The notes beneath the pieces are model-generated. The model was not told the DNA's origin. It made no database searches and was given only the letters and a program-made list of their open reading frames with translations. From an uncultured Bacilli bacterium (GTDB taxonomy: Bacteria; Bacillota_I; Bacilli_A; RF39; UBA660), in assembly GCA_948760655.1 (NCBI GenBank), contig CAQBKK010000009.1:1-25724 (forward strand): 25,724 nucleotides of DNA, written 5' to 3'. This document shows positions 16,255-23,507 of this stretch, one piece after another (the first letter of the stretch is position 1; each line of letters begins with the position of its first letter). Position numbers and translations under genes: made by a program.

Positions 16255-16265
16255 ATTTTCACTTC

Positions 16266-17134
16266 CTATTTTCTTTTTTCTATTAAATTGTCACTCTTCA
16301 TATCTAATTTTTCAATGCCAATAATGTTTTTATCTTTGACTAATATTTCAAATTCCTTTCTTGCTGTCTGATTTAATTTTTCTAACCTTTGTTTTTGAGA
16401 AATATTATTATCAATCATATTTGCATTTAATACCTCAAGATTACTTAAAACAACTAAATGAAGAATATCTGCATAATCTCTTATATTTCCATTTAAATCA
16501 GGGTTTTTATCTCTCCATTCTTTAGCAGTCATTCCAAATAAAGCCACATTTATAATATCCGCTTCATTTGCATAAACATATTGTTTTTGTTTATCAGTTA
16601 ATTTAGGGACAATATTTGCTTTTATGCTATCAGTATGAATTCTATAGTTAGTTTTAGATAAACTTCTTCTAACAGACCATTCTATTTTTTCTTGATAGCT
16701 TTCTTTATACTTCAACCTTTCAAATTCTTGTATCAGATATAATTTAAATGCTGTATCAATCCAAGAGGCAAATTCTAATGCTATATCTGGATGGGCAAAA
16801 GTACCTCCATCATATTTTCCTCTTTTGCTGATAAAGCCTTTAGCATTTGTCATACTTATCTAGAGGGACTCATAGTAAATGATTGGGTCATTGAATCATT
16901 TTTAAACTCGCGAGATTCCGCTAGTTTAAAATTTTCATTAAATAATTCTTCCCAAAGACAATAAAAATCAAATGAACTTTTGTTACTCATCCATTTTATA
17001 ATAACATCTCCTGGATTATTTGGATTTTTATATCTTGCTAAATCAGTTAGCGAAATATAATCTTCGTTCTCTATTCTCATTACTCTAATTTCATTTTCAT
17101 GAACATTCATAGTTGTTGTAATTTTATTATTCAT
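16266..17134 (-). pseudogene. KilA-N domain gene, frameshifted
   Basis: Two consecutive frames make up one KilA-N family protein. The first (17134-16856, 92 residues) has YISLTDLARYKNPNNPGDVI and IKWMSNKSSFDFYCLWEEL, and ends SFTMSPSR then TAA. The second (ATG 16853-16266, 195 residues) starts MTNAKGFISKRGKYDGG, then FAHPDIALEFASWIDTAFKL and a helical C-terminus. Intact relatives read straight through as SP-x-(R/K)-W-I-x-x-TNA. Restoring four bases (giving W-I-S) at the GATAAG junction rejoins the frames. KilA-N is a DNA-binding domain of phage and large-virus regulators. Whether the two halves still work as separate products is open; the second has no good ribosome site. The gene lies in the parE-parC interval with a Bro-N gene. 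Confidence 0.82.
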
Positions 17135-17143
17135 AACTTAATT

Positions 17144-17166
17144 CCTTTCTTTTTCAACCAAAACTT
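17144..17166 (-). repeat. Repeated gene leader, copy 2 (before KilA-N)
   Basis: On the minus strand the leader reads AAGTTTTGGTTG followed by AAAAAGAAAGG. It matches the leader of the Bro-N gene except for one A fewer in the A-run, contains the ribosome site, and begins at the Bro-N stop codon. Confidence 0.8.
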
Positions 17167-18016
17167 AACTTTTTTCTATTTTCTTTTGTTCATTTACATA
17201 TTGATAATCTAGTGCGTTCTCATTTGTAATTACGGATTCGCCTAATTCTTGTTCTAAATGGTTGCGTGTATTCTTAGCAATATTTCCACCACGCCTTGCA
17301 ATTTCTTTATTTTGTTTTAAACCAATTGGCTTATGCTTTTTAGCAAGCTCTCGAGTTGCAATTTCACCTAAATCTGTAAGGGCTACTTCCACATCTGTCA
17401 TATTATCTCTTAAAGATTCTTTTCGTATACCTTTAAAACTTTTATATTCATTTGCTTTCATACCAGACCAAGTTTTATAAATCTCATTGGTTAGAATTCC
17501 GTATTCATAATTTTCTGTGATGCCATTTTCTTTCCATACATCTGTTAGTTTATGACGAGAAAGAATACCTTTCAAACGTGTTTCTATCCAAGCATCATCA
17601 TTCCCTCGATTTCGATAATAAAGAACTGCACGATTAATAGCGATTTCTGGATCATAAACTTCGTTAATCCGTTCATTCCCTAGACTTGCTAACCACAATT
17701 TAAACGGTTCTGCTTTTGGGCTTGGAACAGATTCAATGAGTCTTAAAATTCCTTTAGTATCCAAAGTGTCAGTTTCTCTCAATTTTCCATCTTGTGCTTT
17801 TAATTTCAACCGTACGATATTATCGTACAAATGACTTCCTTCCTCTACCAATTTCCTTTTTAGATCCGTCCAATACCTTTTAGGAATATTGCTCTCAGTT
17901 AATGCTCCAATAACATCCACAACACTAAAATAATATTCCTCCTTTTCATTATCCCAAATACTTCTTATTTCACTATTTTCAAACAAATTTGTAATTGTTT
18001 CTAATTTATTATTCAT
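17165..18016 (-). CDS. Bro-N (BRO/antirepressor family) protein
   Basis: This 283-residue protein begins with a Bro-N domain: EIRSIWDNEKEEYYFSVVDV, then IGALTESNIPKRYWTDLKRK. The conserved family block DTKGILRLIESVPSPKAEPF with KLWLASLGNERI follows. The C-terminal part (SGMKANEYKSFKGI, LRDNMTDVEVALTDLGEIAT) matches the plan of the roughly 280-residue Bro-N proteins common in phages and Firmicute chromosomes. Bro-N binds DNA; these proteins are often annotated as antirepressors, and their function on chromosomes is not established. I chose ATG 18016 because GAAAGGGA lies just upstream; the track-like extension of seven residues reads through the ribosome site. It is intact, unlike the KilA-N gene that follows, and both start MNNK. 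Confidence 0.85.
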   Translation of the reverse strand: MNNKLETITNLFENSEIRSIWDNEKEEYYFSVVDVIGALTESNIPKRYWTDLKRKLVEEGSHLYDNIVRLKLKAQDGKLRETDTLDTKGILRLIESVPSPKAEPFKLWLASLGNERINEVYDPEIAINRAVLYYRNRGNDDAWIETRLKGILSRHKLTDVWKENGITENYEYGILTNEIYKTWSGMKANEYKSFKGIRKESLRDNMTDVEVALTDLGEIATRELAKKHKPIGLKQNKEIARRGGNIAKNTRNHLEQELGESVITNENALDYQYVNEQKKIEKS

Positions 18017-18022
18017 TTTTTC

Positions 18023-18046
18023 CCTTTCTTTTTTCAACCAAAACTT
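18023..18046 (-). repeat. Repeated gene leader, copy 1 (before Bro-N)
   Basis: On the minus strand AAGTTTTGGTTG is followed by AAAAAAGAAAGG. It is nearly identical to the leader of the KilA-N gene 880 bases away and lies between the parE stop and the Bro-N start. Confidence 0.8.
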
Positions 18047-18071
18047 TCTTTTATTCTAACTACAAAAACCT

Positions 18072-19979
18072 TTATTTTCTAAAATCATCTTCCAAAGTAA
18101 AATCGACATTTTCATTAATCCATTCCTTACGCGGTTCTACTTGATCCCCCATTAAAAGATGAATTCTTTTTTCTGCCAAAGCCGCATCTGTTAAATTCAC
18201 TCGCAAAAGTCTTCTGTTCGCTGGATCCATCGTAGTTTCGTATAACTCGTCTGCATCCATCTCCCCAAGTCCTTTAAAACGCTGTACTTTATAATTTCCT
18301 TTCAGTGTTTTTTTTCGTTCTTCTAACTCTTCATCGTCAGCTATATATTCCTTTCCTTTATTTCCAACTTCTATCGAATAAAGAGGAGGAGTTGCAATAT
18401 AAAGCATTCCCGCTTCAATTAAAGGTCGCATAAAACGGTAGAAGAATGTAATCAAAAGAATTTGAATGTGAGAACCATCTACATCAGCATCGGTCATAAT
18501 AATTACTTTTCCGTAGTTAGATTCCTCTGGGTCAAAATTAGGTCCAAGTCCTGCTCCGATGGCATACTCGATTTGTTTTAGCTCTGCATTGGCTTCAATA
18601 TCATGTGTACTTGCTTTTTCACAATTCAAAACCTTACCACGTAAAGGTAGTATCGCTTGGGTTTCCCGATTACGAAAAGACTTTGCAGAACCTCCTGCAC
18701 TATCTCCTTCGACTAAAAAAAGTTCATTCTTTTTATAATCTCTACCTGTTGCTTTCGCAAGTTTTTCACTTAAAACTCGTTCTTTCGAGTTTTTACCCGT
18801 TCCTTTACGAACCGCTTCTCTTGCTTTTCTTGCAGCTTCACGAGCACTCTTACTTTTTAGTGCTTTATCTAAAATAGATAAGGCCACTTCTTTATTTTCT
18901 TCTAAAAAGAACTTCAGATTTTCATAAGTAATGGACTCCGTTACGCTTTTTGCTTCTGGTGTACCCAATTTCCCTTTCGTTTGTCCTTCAAATTGCAATA
19001 ACTTTTCAGGAATTTTTAAACTGATTACAGCACTCAAGCCTTCTCTAACATCACTACCTTCTAAATTTCCGTCTTTTCCTTTAATTAAATTATTAGCTTT
19101 TGCATAATCATTGAATGCTTTTGTAATTCCCGTTTTAAAACCTACTTCATGAGAACCCCCATCTCCAGTTTTTACGTTATTAACAAAACTCAAAATATTT
19201 TCGTTGTAAGACTCGCTATACTGTAATGCGATAGAAACTTCAATTTCGCTTTTCACTCCATTAAAAGAGATAACCTTGTGTAGTGTTTTCTTTCCCTCAT
19301 TAATGTACTCGACAAAACTAACAAGCCCATTTTCATAATGAAATTCGCAAGACTTGTTGTCTGCAACATCCTCAATTATTACTTTTAAATTAGGAAGTAA
19401 AAAAGCACTCTCTTGCATTCTTTCCACAATGGTTGTATAAGAAAAACTTGCATTTTTAAACATTTCATAATCCGGTAAGAAAGTAACTATTGTACCTGTC
19501 TTCTTCGTTTCTCCAATTGTTTTCAATGGACTTTCTACACGCCCTCCATCGCAAAAGCGTATATTACTAATTTTTCCGTCGGTATAAATCGTAACATCCA
19601 TTCTTTTAGATAAAGCATTCACAACACTTGCACCAACGCCATGTAGTCCTCCACTAACTTTATAGCCATCACTTTCAAACTTCCCACCAGCATGCAAAAC
19701 TGTATAAATAACCTCAGGAGTAGATTTGCCACTTTCATGCATTCCTATAGGCACTCCTCGTCCATTATCTGAAACCGTAATACTTTCATCAGAATTTAAA
19801 GTAATCTTAATCGTATCTCCATATCCGTTAATGACTTCATCAATGGCATTATCTACAATCTCCCATATCAGATGGTGCAAACCTCTTTTATCTGTAGAAC
19901 CAATATACATACCAGGACGTTTCCGAACCGCTTCTAATCCTTCCAATATCTTGATCGACGATGCATCATATTTTGTCAT
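18072..19979 (-). CDS. parE: DNA topoisomerase IV subunit B
   Basis: ParE is the ATPase subunit of topoisomerase IV. The 635-residue product has the GHKL ATP site with E40 and N44 (WEIVDNAIDEV) and DNGRGVPIGMH (71-81), the transducer domain, and the TOPRIM domain with EGDSAGGSAK, PLRGKVLN and the metal-binding TDADVDGSHI. It ends with the tail QRFKGLGEMDADELYETTMDP. Length and motifs are normal, and they fit ParE better than GyrB because parC follows on the same strand. The start ATG has AAGGTGA 6 bases upstream. It has its own promoter, which overlaps the terminator of the preceding gene. Confidence 0.97.
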   Translation of the reverse strand: MTKYDASSIKILEGLEAVRKRPGMYIGSTDKRGLHHLIWEIVDNAIDEVINGYGDTIKITLNSDESITVSDNGRGVPIGMHESGKSTPEVIYTVLHAGGKFESDGYKVSGGLHGVGASVVNALSKRMDVTIYTDGKISNIRFCDGGRVESPLKTIGETKKTGTIVTFLPDYEMFKNASFSYTTIVERMQESAFLLPNLKVIIEDVADNKSCEFHYENGLVSFVEYINEGKKTLHKVISFNGVKSEIEVSIALQYSESYNENILSFVNNVKTGDGGSHEVGFKTGITKAFNDYAKANNLIKGKDGNLEGSDVREGLSAVISLKIPEKLLQFEGQTKGKLGTPEAKSVTESITYENLKFFLEENKEVALSILDKALKSKSAREAARKAREAVRKGTGKNSKERVLSEKLAKATGRDYKKNELFLVEGDSAGGSAKSFRNRETQAILPLRGKVLNCEKASTHDIEANAELKQIEYAIGAGLGPNFDPEESNYGKVIIMTDADVDGSHIQILLITFFYRFMRPLIEAGMLYIATPPLYSIEVGNKGKEYIADDEELEERKKTLKGNYKVQRFKGLGEMDADELYETTMDPANRRLLRVNLTDAALAEKRIHLLMGDQVEPRKEWINENVDFTLEDDFRK

Positions 19980-19997
19980 GTATTATCACCTTAACCA

Positions 19998-20026
19998 AGT
20001 ATAACATAAAAAAAAGAGGTGCGCAA
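19998..20026 (-). promoter_or_regulatory. Promoter of parE
   Basis: On the minus strand TTGCGC (20026-20021) and TATACT (20003-19998) are 17 bases apart. The -35 box lies within one arm of the upstream gene's terminator hairpin. Confidence 0.6.
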
Positions 20027-20059
20027 AAAGTTGATGTCAATTGACACTTTTAGTCCTCT
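20007..20059 (-). terminator. Terminator of the coiled-coil membrane protein gene
   Basis: The core is the perfect 12-base palindrome TGTCAATTGACA (20035-20046). It is extended outward by AAAAGT/ACTTTT and AGAGG/CCTCT pairs with small bulges, and a T-run follows on the minus strand (20015 downwards). It overlaps the end of the gene and the parE -35 box. Confidence 0.65.
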
Positions 20060-21642
20060 AATTTTTTATTTTCTAGCGAACGCATCCTTCTCTTTATTTC
20101 ACCATCTTCTTGAATAACCAAAGATTCCTTATATTGATTTAATAGACCTTCTCGTAATTTAGCTTGCCATTCACTTAATTCTATTCTATTATTTTTATTT
20201 TCTAACAAAAATTGTTTGGTTTCTTTTAACTCTTTTTTCCGTTCTTTTATTTTTTCTTTTAAGAAATGAATAGAGTTACTTTTATTCAAAAGTAATAAAA
20301 ATACTCCCTCTACTCCTAAAATACTTGCTGAGAATAACACACCCCATAAAATCTGTAAATCTTCATTTGGTTCATAATCAAACACTTCTTTATTTTGGTA
20401 GGTCTGTCGAATTATATATTTATTCTCGCTATAATTTTCTTTTGGATTTTCTGAGCTATACACTATCGTTGTTTCCAGTGTTAATTTATCTTTTATTTCT
20501 TCATTTAAATAATCTCGAACATCTTCATAAAAAACACTTGTATCCGTTAGTGTATAGGTATAAACATTTCTTGTATACTCACTCCTAAAATAACCAGGAT
20601 CTTCCCATGGAGAATATTCAACAATACTAAGTTTAGGAAGATTCTCATCTTCTTCTAACCATTCCTCTACGGGTTCTTCTTGTTCACTTTCCGATAAACT
20701 AGAATCATAAGAGTTAGAAAGCGTTTGAACCACTTTTGTTTTTCCTAAATCCTCCGCCTTACGTATACTAGCTAACATTCCTATTCCTGCCATTCCTAAA
20801 CTTAAATAGGTAAATGTTTTTTTAAGCATTCTTTTTAAATTTATTTTCTTGATGGATTTCTTTATCTCTTTTATTTTTAAAATCATTTCATTTTCTTTTT
20901 CTTGCATTTCTACTATCTTACTTTCCGTTTCTTCATAAACCTCTAACTCTTTACAAAAAGAAGATTTCATCTTGCCAAATAATTCACTAGATAGTAGTAA
21001 CAATAAATCTTTATCTAAATAATTCTCATCTTCTAATCCATTCTGATCAATTTCTTGTACTTTTTTACTTATTTCAAGAGAATTTTTTTCTGCTATCTCT
21101 TTTTTAATGAATCCTGAAATGTAGGAAACATCACTTTCACCTACTTTGGCATAATCTAAAAGGAAAGTAGAACCTAAAAGACAACTTTCTAATTTTATAC
21201 ATTGATATAACAGCGAATAAAGATTTTCTACCAAACTCTCTTCTTCTGCTATTGTAGAAATTCTCTTTTTCACTTCATTTAAAATTTCATAAACTTCTTT
21301 TCCAACACTTAAAATCTCTTCTTTGGAAATACTTTCAACTCTAGTTTTTAATTCCTCATATCTACAATACAATTTAAAATAAAAATTATATTCTTCCAAA
21401 ATAGATGCATTAATTGAATCTAATTTTCTTATAGCATTATCATAAATTTGTGTTAAAAGTTCCATCTTTCCAAAATTAACAGAATGTTTTTTAATTTCCA
21501 TCCGAGTATTGTTCGTGACTTCTTTTAACATTATTGTAAAATTTTCTGTATTCACTCCTATAGAAGACAACTGTAGAATATTATCGTCTATTTCCTTTAC
21601 CTTAGCATTATATACAATAGATAAATTATTACCCATACACAT
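20050..21642 (-). CDS. Coiled-coil membrane protein of unknown function, under a phase-variable promoter
   Basis: I do not recognise this 530-residue protein. Residues 1-275 are charged and helical, with strong coiled-coil character near 190-270 (KIVEMQEKENEMILKIKEIK). A first membrane segment lies at about 276-292 (FTYLSLGMAGIGMLAS), after a basic patch. A roughly 135-residue Glu/Tyr/Ser-rich domain would be outside (293-430). A second membrane segment lies at about 431-452 (ILWGVLFSASILGVEGVFLL), and a Lys/Glu-rich coiled-coil tail is cytoplasmic. This topology suggests a spanning tether or sensor. The start may be ATG 21642 or ATG 21636 (MGNNLS); neither ribosome site is strong (AAAGTGG). 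Its promoter spacer contains a G10 run, so expression is probably phase-variable. It is monocistronic with its own terminator. Confidence 0.85.
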   Translation of the reverse strand: MCMGNNLSIVYNAKVKEIDDNILQLSSIGVNTENFTIMLKEVTNNTRMEIKKHSVNFGKMELLTQIYDNAIRKLDSINASILEEYNFYFKLYCRYEELKTRVESISKEEILSVGKEVYEILNEVKKRISTIAEEESLVENLYSLLYQCIKLESCLLGSTFLLDYAKVGESDVSYISGFIKKEIAEKNSLEISKKVQEIDQNGLEDENYLDKDLLLLLSSELFGKMKSSFCKELEVYEETESKIVEMQEKENEMILKIKEIKKSIKKINLKRMLKKTFTYLSLGMAGIGMLASIRKAEDLGKTKVVQTLSNSYDSSLSESEQEEPVEEWLEEDENLPKLSIVEYSPWEDPGYFRSEYTRNVYTYTLTDTSVFYEDVRDYLNEEIKDKLTLETTIVYSSENPKENYSENKYIIRQTYQNKEVFDYEPNEDLQILWGVLFSASILGVEGVFLLLLNKSNSIHFLKEKIKERKKELKETKQFLLENKNNRIELSEWQAKLREGLLNQYKESLVIQEDGEIKRRMRSLENKKLED

Positions 21643-21662
21643 CCACTTTCTTTCTCAGAGGT

Positions 21663-21692
21663 ATTATAACCCCCCCCCCAGACTTTTGTCAA
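21663..21692 (-). promoter_or_regulatory. Promoter with a G10 tract in the spacer (candidate phase-variable promoter)
   Basis: On the minus strand a perfect TTGACA (21692-21687) and a perfect TATAAT (21668-21663) flank an 18-base spacer: seven bases, ten Gs and one T. Losing one G would give the ideal 17; gaining one would give 19. The arrangement is the same as known poly-G promoter switches such as Neisseria porA. The -35 box overlaps the end of the previous gene's terminator T-run. Confidence 0.85.
21670..21679 (-). repeat. G10 homopolymer tract in a promoter spacer
   Basis: Ten consecutive Cs on the plus strand, Gs in the sense strand of the membrane-protein gene. It is the second ten-base C/G run in this AT-rich window and has the same length as the one at 106-115. 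Confidence 0.9.
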
Positions 21693-21715
21693 AAAAAGAA
21701 CTATTTCTAGTTCTT
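21691..21715 (-). terminator. Rho-independent terminator after the TasA-like gene
   Basis: On the minus strand AAGAACTA (21715-21708) pairs perfectly with TAGTTCTT (21703-21696) around a GAAA loop, and is followed by Ts. It insulates the phase-variable promoter that begins in its T-run. Confidence 0.92.
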
Positions 21716-21719
21716 AAGT

Positions 21720-22343
21720 TTAATGAATAGAAGTAGCATATGCAACACTCGCAACGGCAGCTTCAAAAGTTTGACCATTTATAGCCGTTGTTGCTTTCTC
21801 ATCAATCCATATACGCAAATCATAAGTAACAGACTCTCCAGCATTTCCATTATCATCTTTTCCTTTTAATTTCCCTGTTCCTATAATATAGGAAGTTAAA
21901 AGCTCTTTTGGATAAGCAAAATGCGATAATTCAACATTTTGTTCTAAGCTGTCCAAATTATGAGCGACCATTGTTGCTCCATTTTCTTCTAAAAGTGCCA
22001 CTTTAATTAAATCATCTGCTATTTTTGTACCTAAATCTGGTTTTAAAGTATTTAAATAAATCGTATACTCAGCATCTGTTGTACAAGTATTTGTAATAGT
22101 GAATCGATAAGGTATAGTTTCTGCTCCCTTCTCATCTTCCATAGGATAAGTATTATCTAAATTAATTGATTTTTTATCTTCAGTAAAAGAAAGTTCAAAG
22201 CAACCAGTAGCAATTTTATTCACTGTTTCTTGATAATCCGTTGTTTTCCATAGGGCATAGCTACTTCCCATAAAAAGCGTAATCACCATTAAAATTGCTA
22301 TTATAGCAAGTGGAATACGATATTTAAGTCTCATATTACCCAT
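21720..22343 (-). CDS. TasA/camelysin-like exported protein (SipW-dependent type)
   Basis: The 207-residue protein has a short basic N-terminus (MGNMRLKYR) and a hydrophobic segment (about 10-28). This ends in SSYALWKTT, typical of the signal region of TasA/camelysin-type proteins processed by a SipW-like peptidase. The mature part is a predicted beta-sandwich (NKIATGCFELSFTEDKKSIN, PYRFTITNTCTTDAEYTIYL, VTYDLRIWIDEKATT) with two Cys that could bond. Relatives form biofilm fibres or are surface proteins; no SipW peptidase is in this window. The ribosome site is AGGGTGAT, 5 bases before the ATG. A TATAAT box overlaps the ylbL terminator. It is a single-gene unit, upstream of the phase-variable membrane protein. 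Confidence 0.75.
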   Translation of the reverse strand: MGNMRLKYRIPLAIIAILMVITLFMGSSYALWKTTDYQETVNKIATGCFELSFTEDKKSINLDNTYPMEDEKGAETIPYRFTITNTCTTDAEYTIYLNTLKPDLGTKIADDLIKVALLEENGATMVAHNLDSLEQNVELSHFAYPKELLTSYIIGTGKLKGKDDNGNAGESVTYDLRIWIDEKATTAINGQTFEAAVASVAYATSIH

Positions 22344-22380
22344 ATCATCACCCTATTTCCTACTTTCTACTCTATATTAT

Positions 22381-22421
22381 AAAATAAAATTAAGTATTTG
22401 AAAAGTACTTAATTTTATTTT
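22381..22421. terminator. Long AT-rich hairpin, likely terminator of ylbL
   Basis: A perfect 16-base inverted repeat: AAAATAAAATTAAGTA (22381-22396) and its complement (22406-22421), with a 9-base loop. The stem has runs of T at both ends, so it could work in either direction; on the minus strand it follows ylbL. Confidence 0.75.
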
Positions 22422-22459
22422 TAAATTCTTTTAACAAAAATCTTAAAAATTAAAACAAA

Positions 22460-23464
22460 TTAATTCATCAAAAATTCTATAGCCTCTTTTAATGTACCCA
22501 CAGCTATCAATTCTAATTGCAAATGATTTTCTTCTTTCACTTTTAAAGCTTCTTCATAGTTTTCTTTTGGGCATAAAAAGAGATCTGCTTTCTTTTTCTC
22601 TGCTCCAAGTAATTTATACTTAATTCCTCCGATTTCTCCTACTTCTCCATCAACTGAAATCGTACCCGTTCCAACAATTTTTCTGCCCTTTGTAATATCC
22701 TCTTCTACCAAAGCATTATATATTGCAAGAGCAGTCATAAGCCCACCACTGGATCCTGATTCACTTGCTTTTGTTGCAATCTCTACTTTTGGATTTACTT
22801 CATATTCATAATGATTAAGTATAGAAATACCAACTTTTAAAACCCCTTCTATTTCATAAATAGTTGCATGGCACTTCTTTTCTTTATCATCACGCAGAAC
22901 TAAAAATTCAATTTCAGTATCTTTTTTCAAAGAATTAATATATGTTTGTAACTCTTCCAAAGTAGAAAAAGTCTCTCCATTTATACTTAAAATAATATCT
23001 CCAACTTCTAAATCTGTTTTAGCATCCTTTGTAATATAAGTAATCACATGATGCGTTTTATCAATTTTCACCTCTTTATCTGCCACTTTATACGCACTAA
23101 TAATAGCATTATCAAGTCCTTCTTCCAAATACAAACGATCTCTTACAATCGTATCCTCTACACTTTCATTTTCCATTGTAATAGAAGAGGAAGCTTCTAA
23201 ATCCCAGTTTGGAAGTACAAAAGATAAAAGAACAAAAGGAATATTTCCTTTCATCATAGAAACGTAAGCCATAGAAAGCGATCCACTTGAAGGATTTTTA
23301 TTTTCCATTAAAATACGTTCATTTACATCTATTGTTCCTCCTGGTTTATAAACAACAAACGGCAACTCATAAAAGAAAAAGAAAAACAAGAAAAAAATAG
23401 TAAGTAAAAATTTATAGTTTTCTTTAATGTATTTTTTTATTTTTTCATATAGTTTAATAAACAT
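22460..23464 (-). CDS. ylbL: PDZ and Lon-type membrane protease (YlbL/SepM)
   Basis: This is a membrane-anchored serine protease with its catalytic part outside the cell. The 334-residue product has one membrane segment (about 18-36), then FVVYKPGGTIDV, a feature of the YlbL family. A PDZ domain follows (about 130-190, with LEVGDIILSINGETF), then a Lon protease domain with SGSSGGLMTALA (likely nucleophile S239) and GEIGGIKYKLLGAEK (catalytic Lys 282 or 284). Streptococcal SepM trims competence peptide, and B. subtilis YlbL has been linked to stress or cell-division control. I chose ATG 23464 because GGTGGTGAT lies 6 bases upstream; the longer frame reads into the divergent ylbJ gene. ylbJ starts 43 bases away on the other strand. 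Confidence 0.92.
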   Translation of the reverse strand: MFIKLYEKIKKYIKENYKFLLTIFFLFFFFFYELPFVVYKPGGTIDVNERILMENKNPSSGSLSMAYVSMMKGNIPFVLLSFVLPNWDLEASSSITMENESVEDTIVRDRLYLEEGLDNAIISAYKVADKEVKIDKTHHVITYITKDAKTDLEVGDIILSINGETFSTLEELQTYINSLKKDTEIEFLVLRDDKEKKCHATIYEIEGVLKVGISILNHYEYEVNPKVEIATKASESGSSGGLMTALAIYNALVEEDITKGRKIVGTGTISVDGEVGEIGGIKYKLLGAEKKKADLFLCPKENYEEALKVKEENHLQLELIAVGTLKEAIEFLMN

Positions 23465-23507
23465 AAAATAATCACCACCATAATTATAGCAAACGAAAGG
23501 AAGAAAT

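Noticed and set aside
16138..16371. Plus-strand frame across the Nudix/KilA-N junction
   Set aside because: No start signals and it opposes two minus-strand genes.
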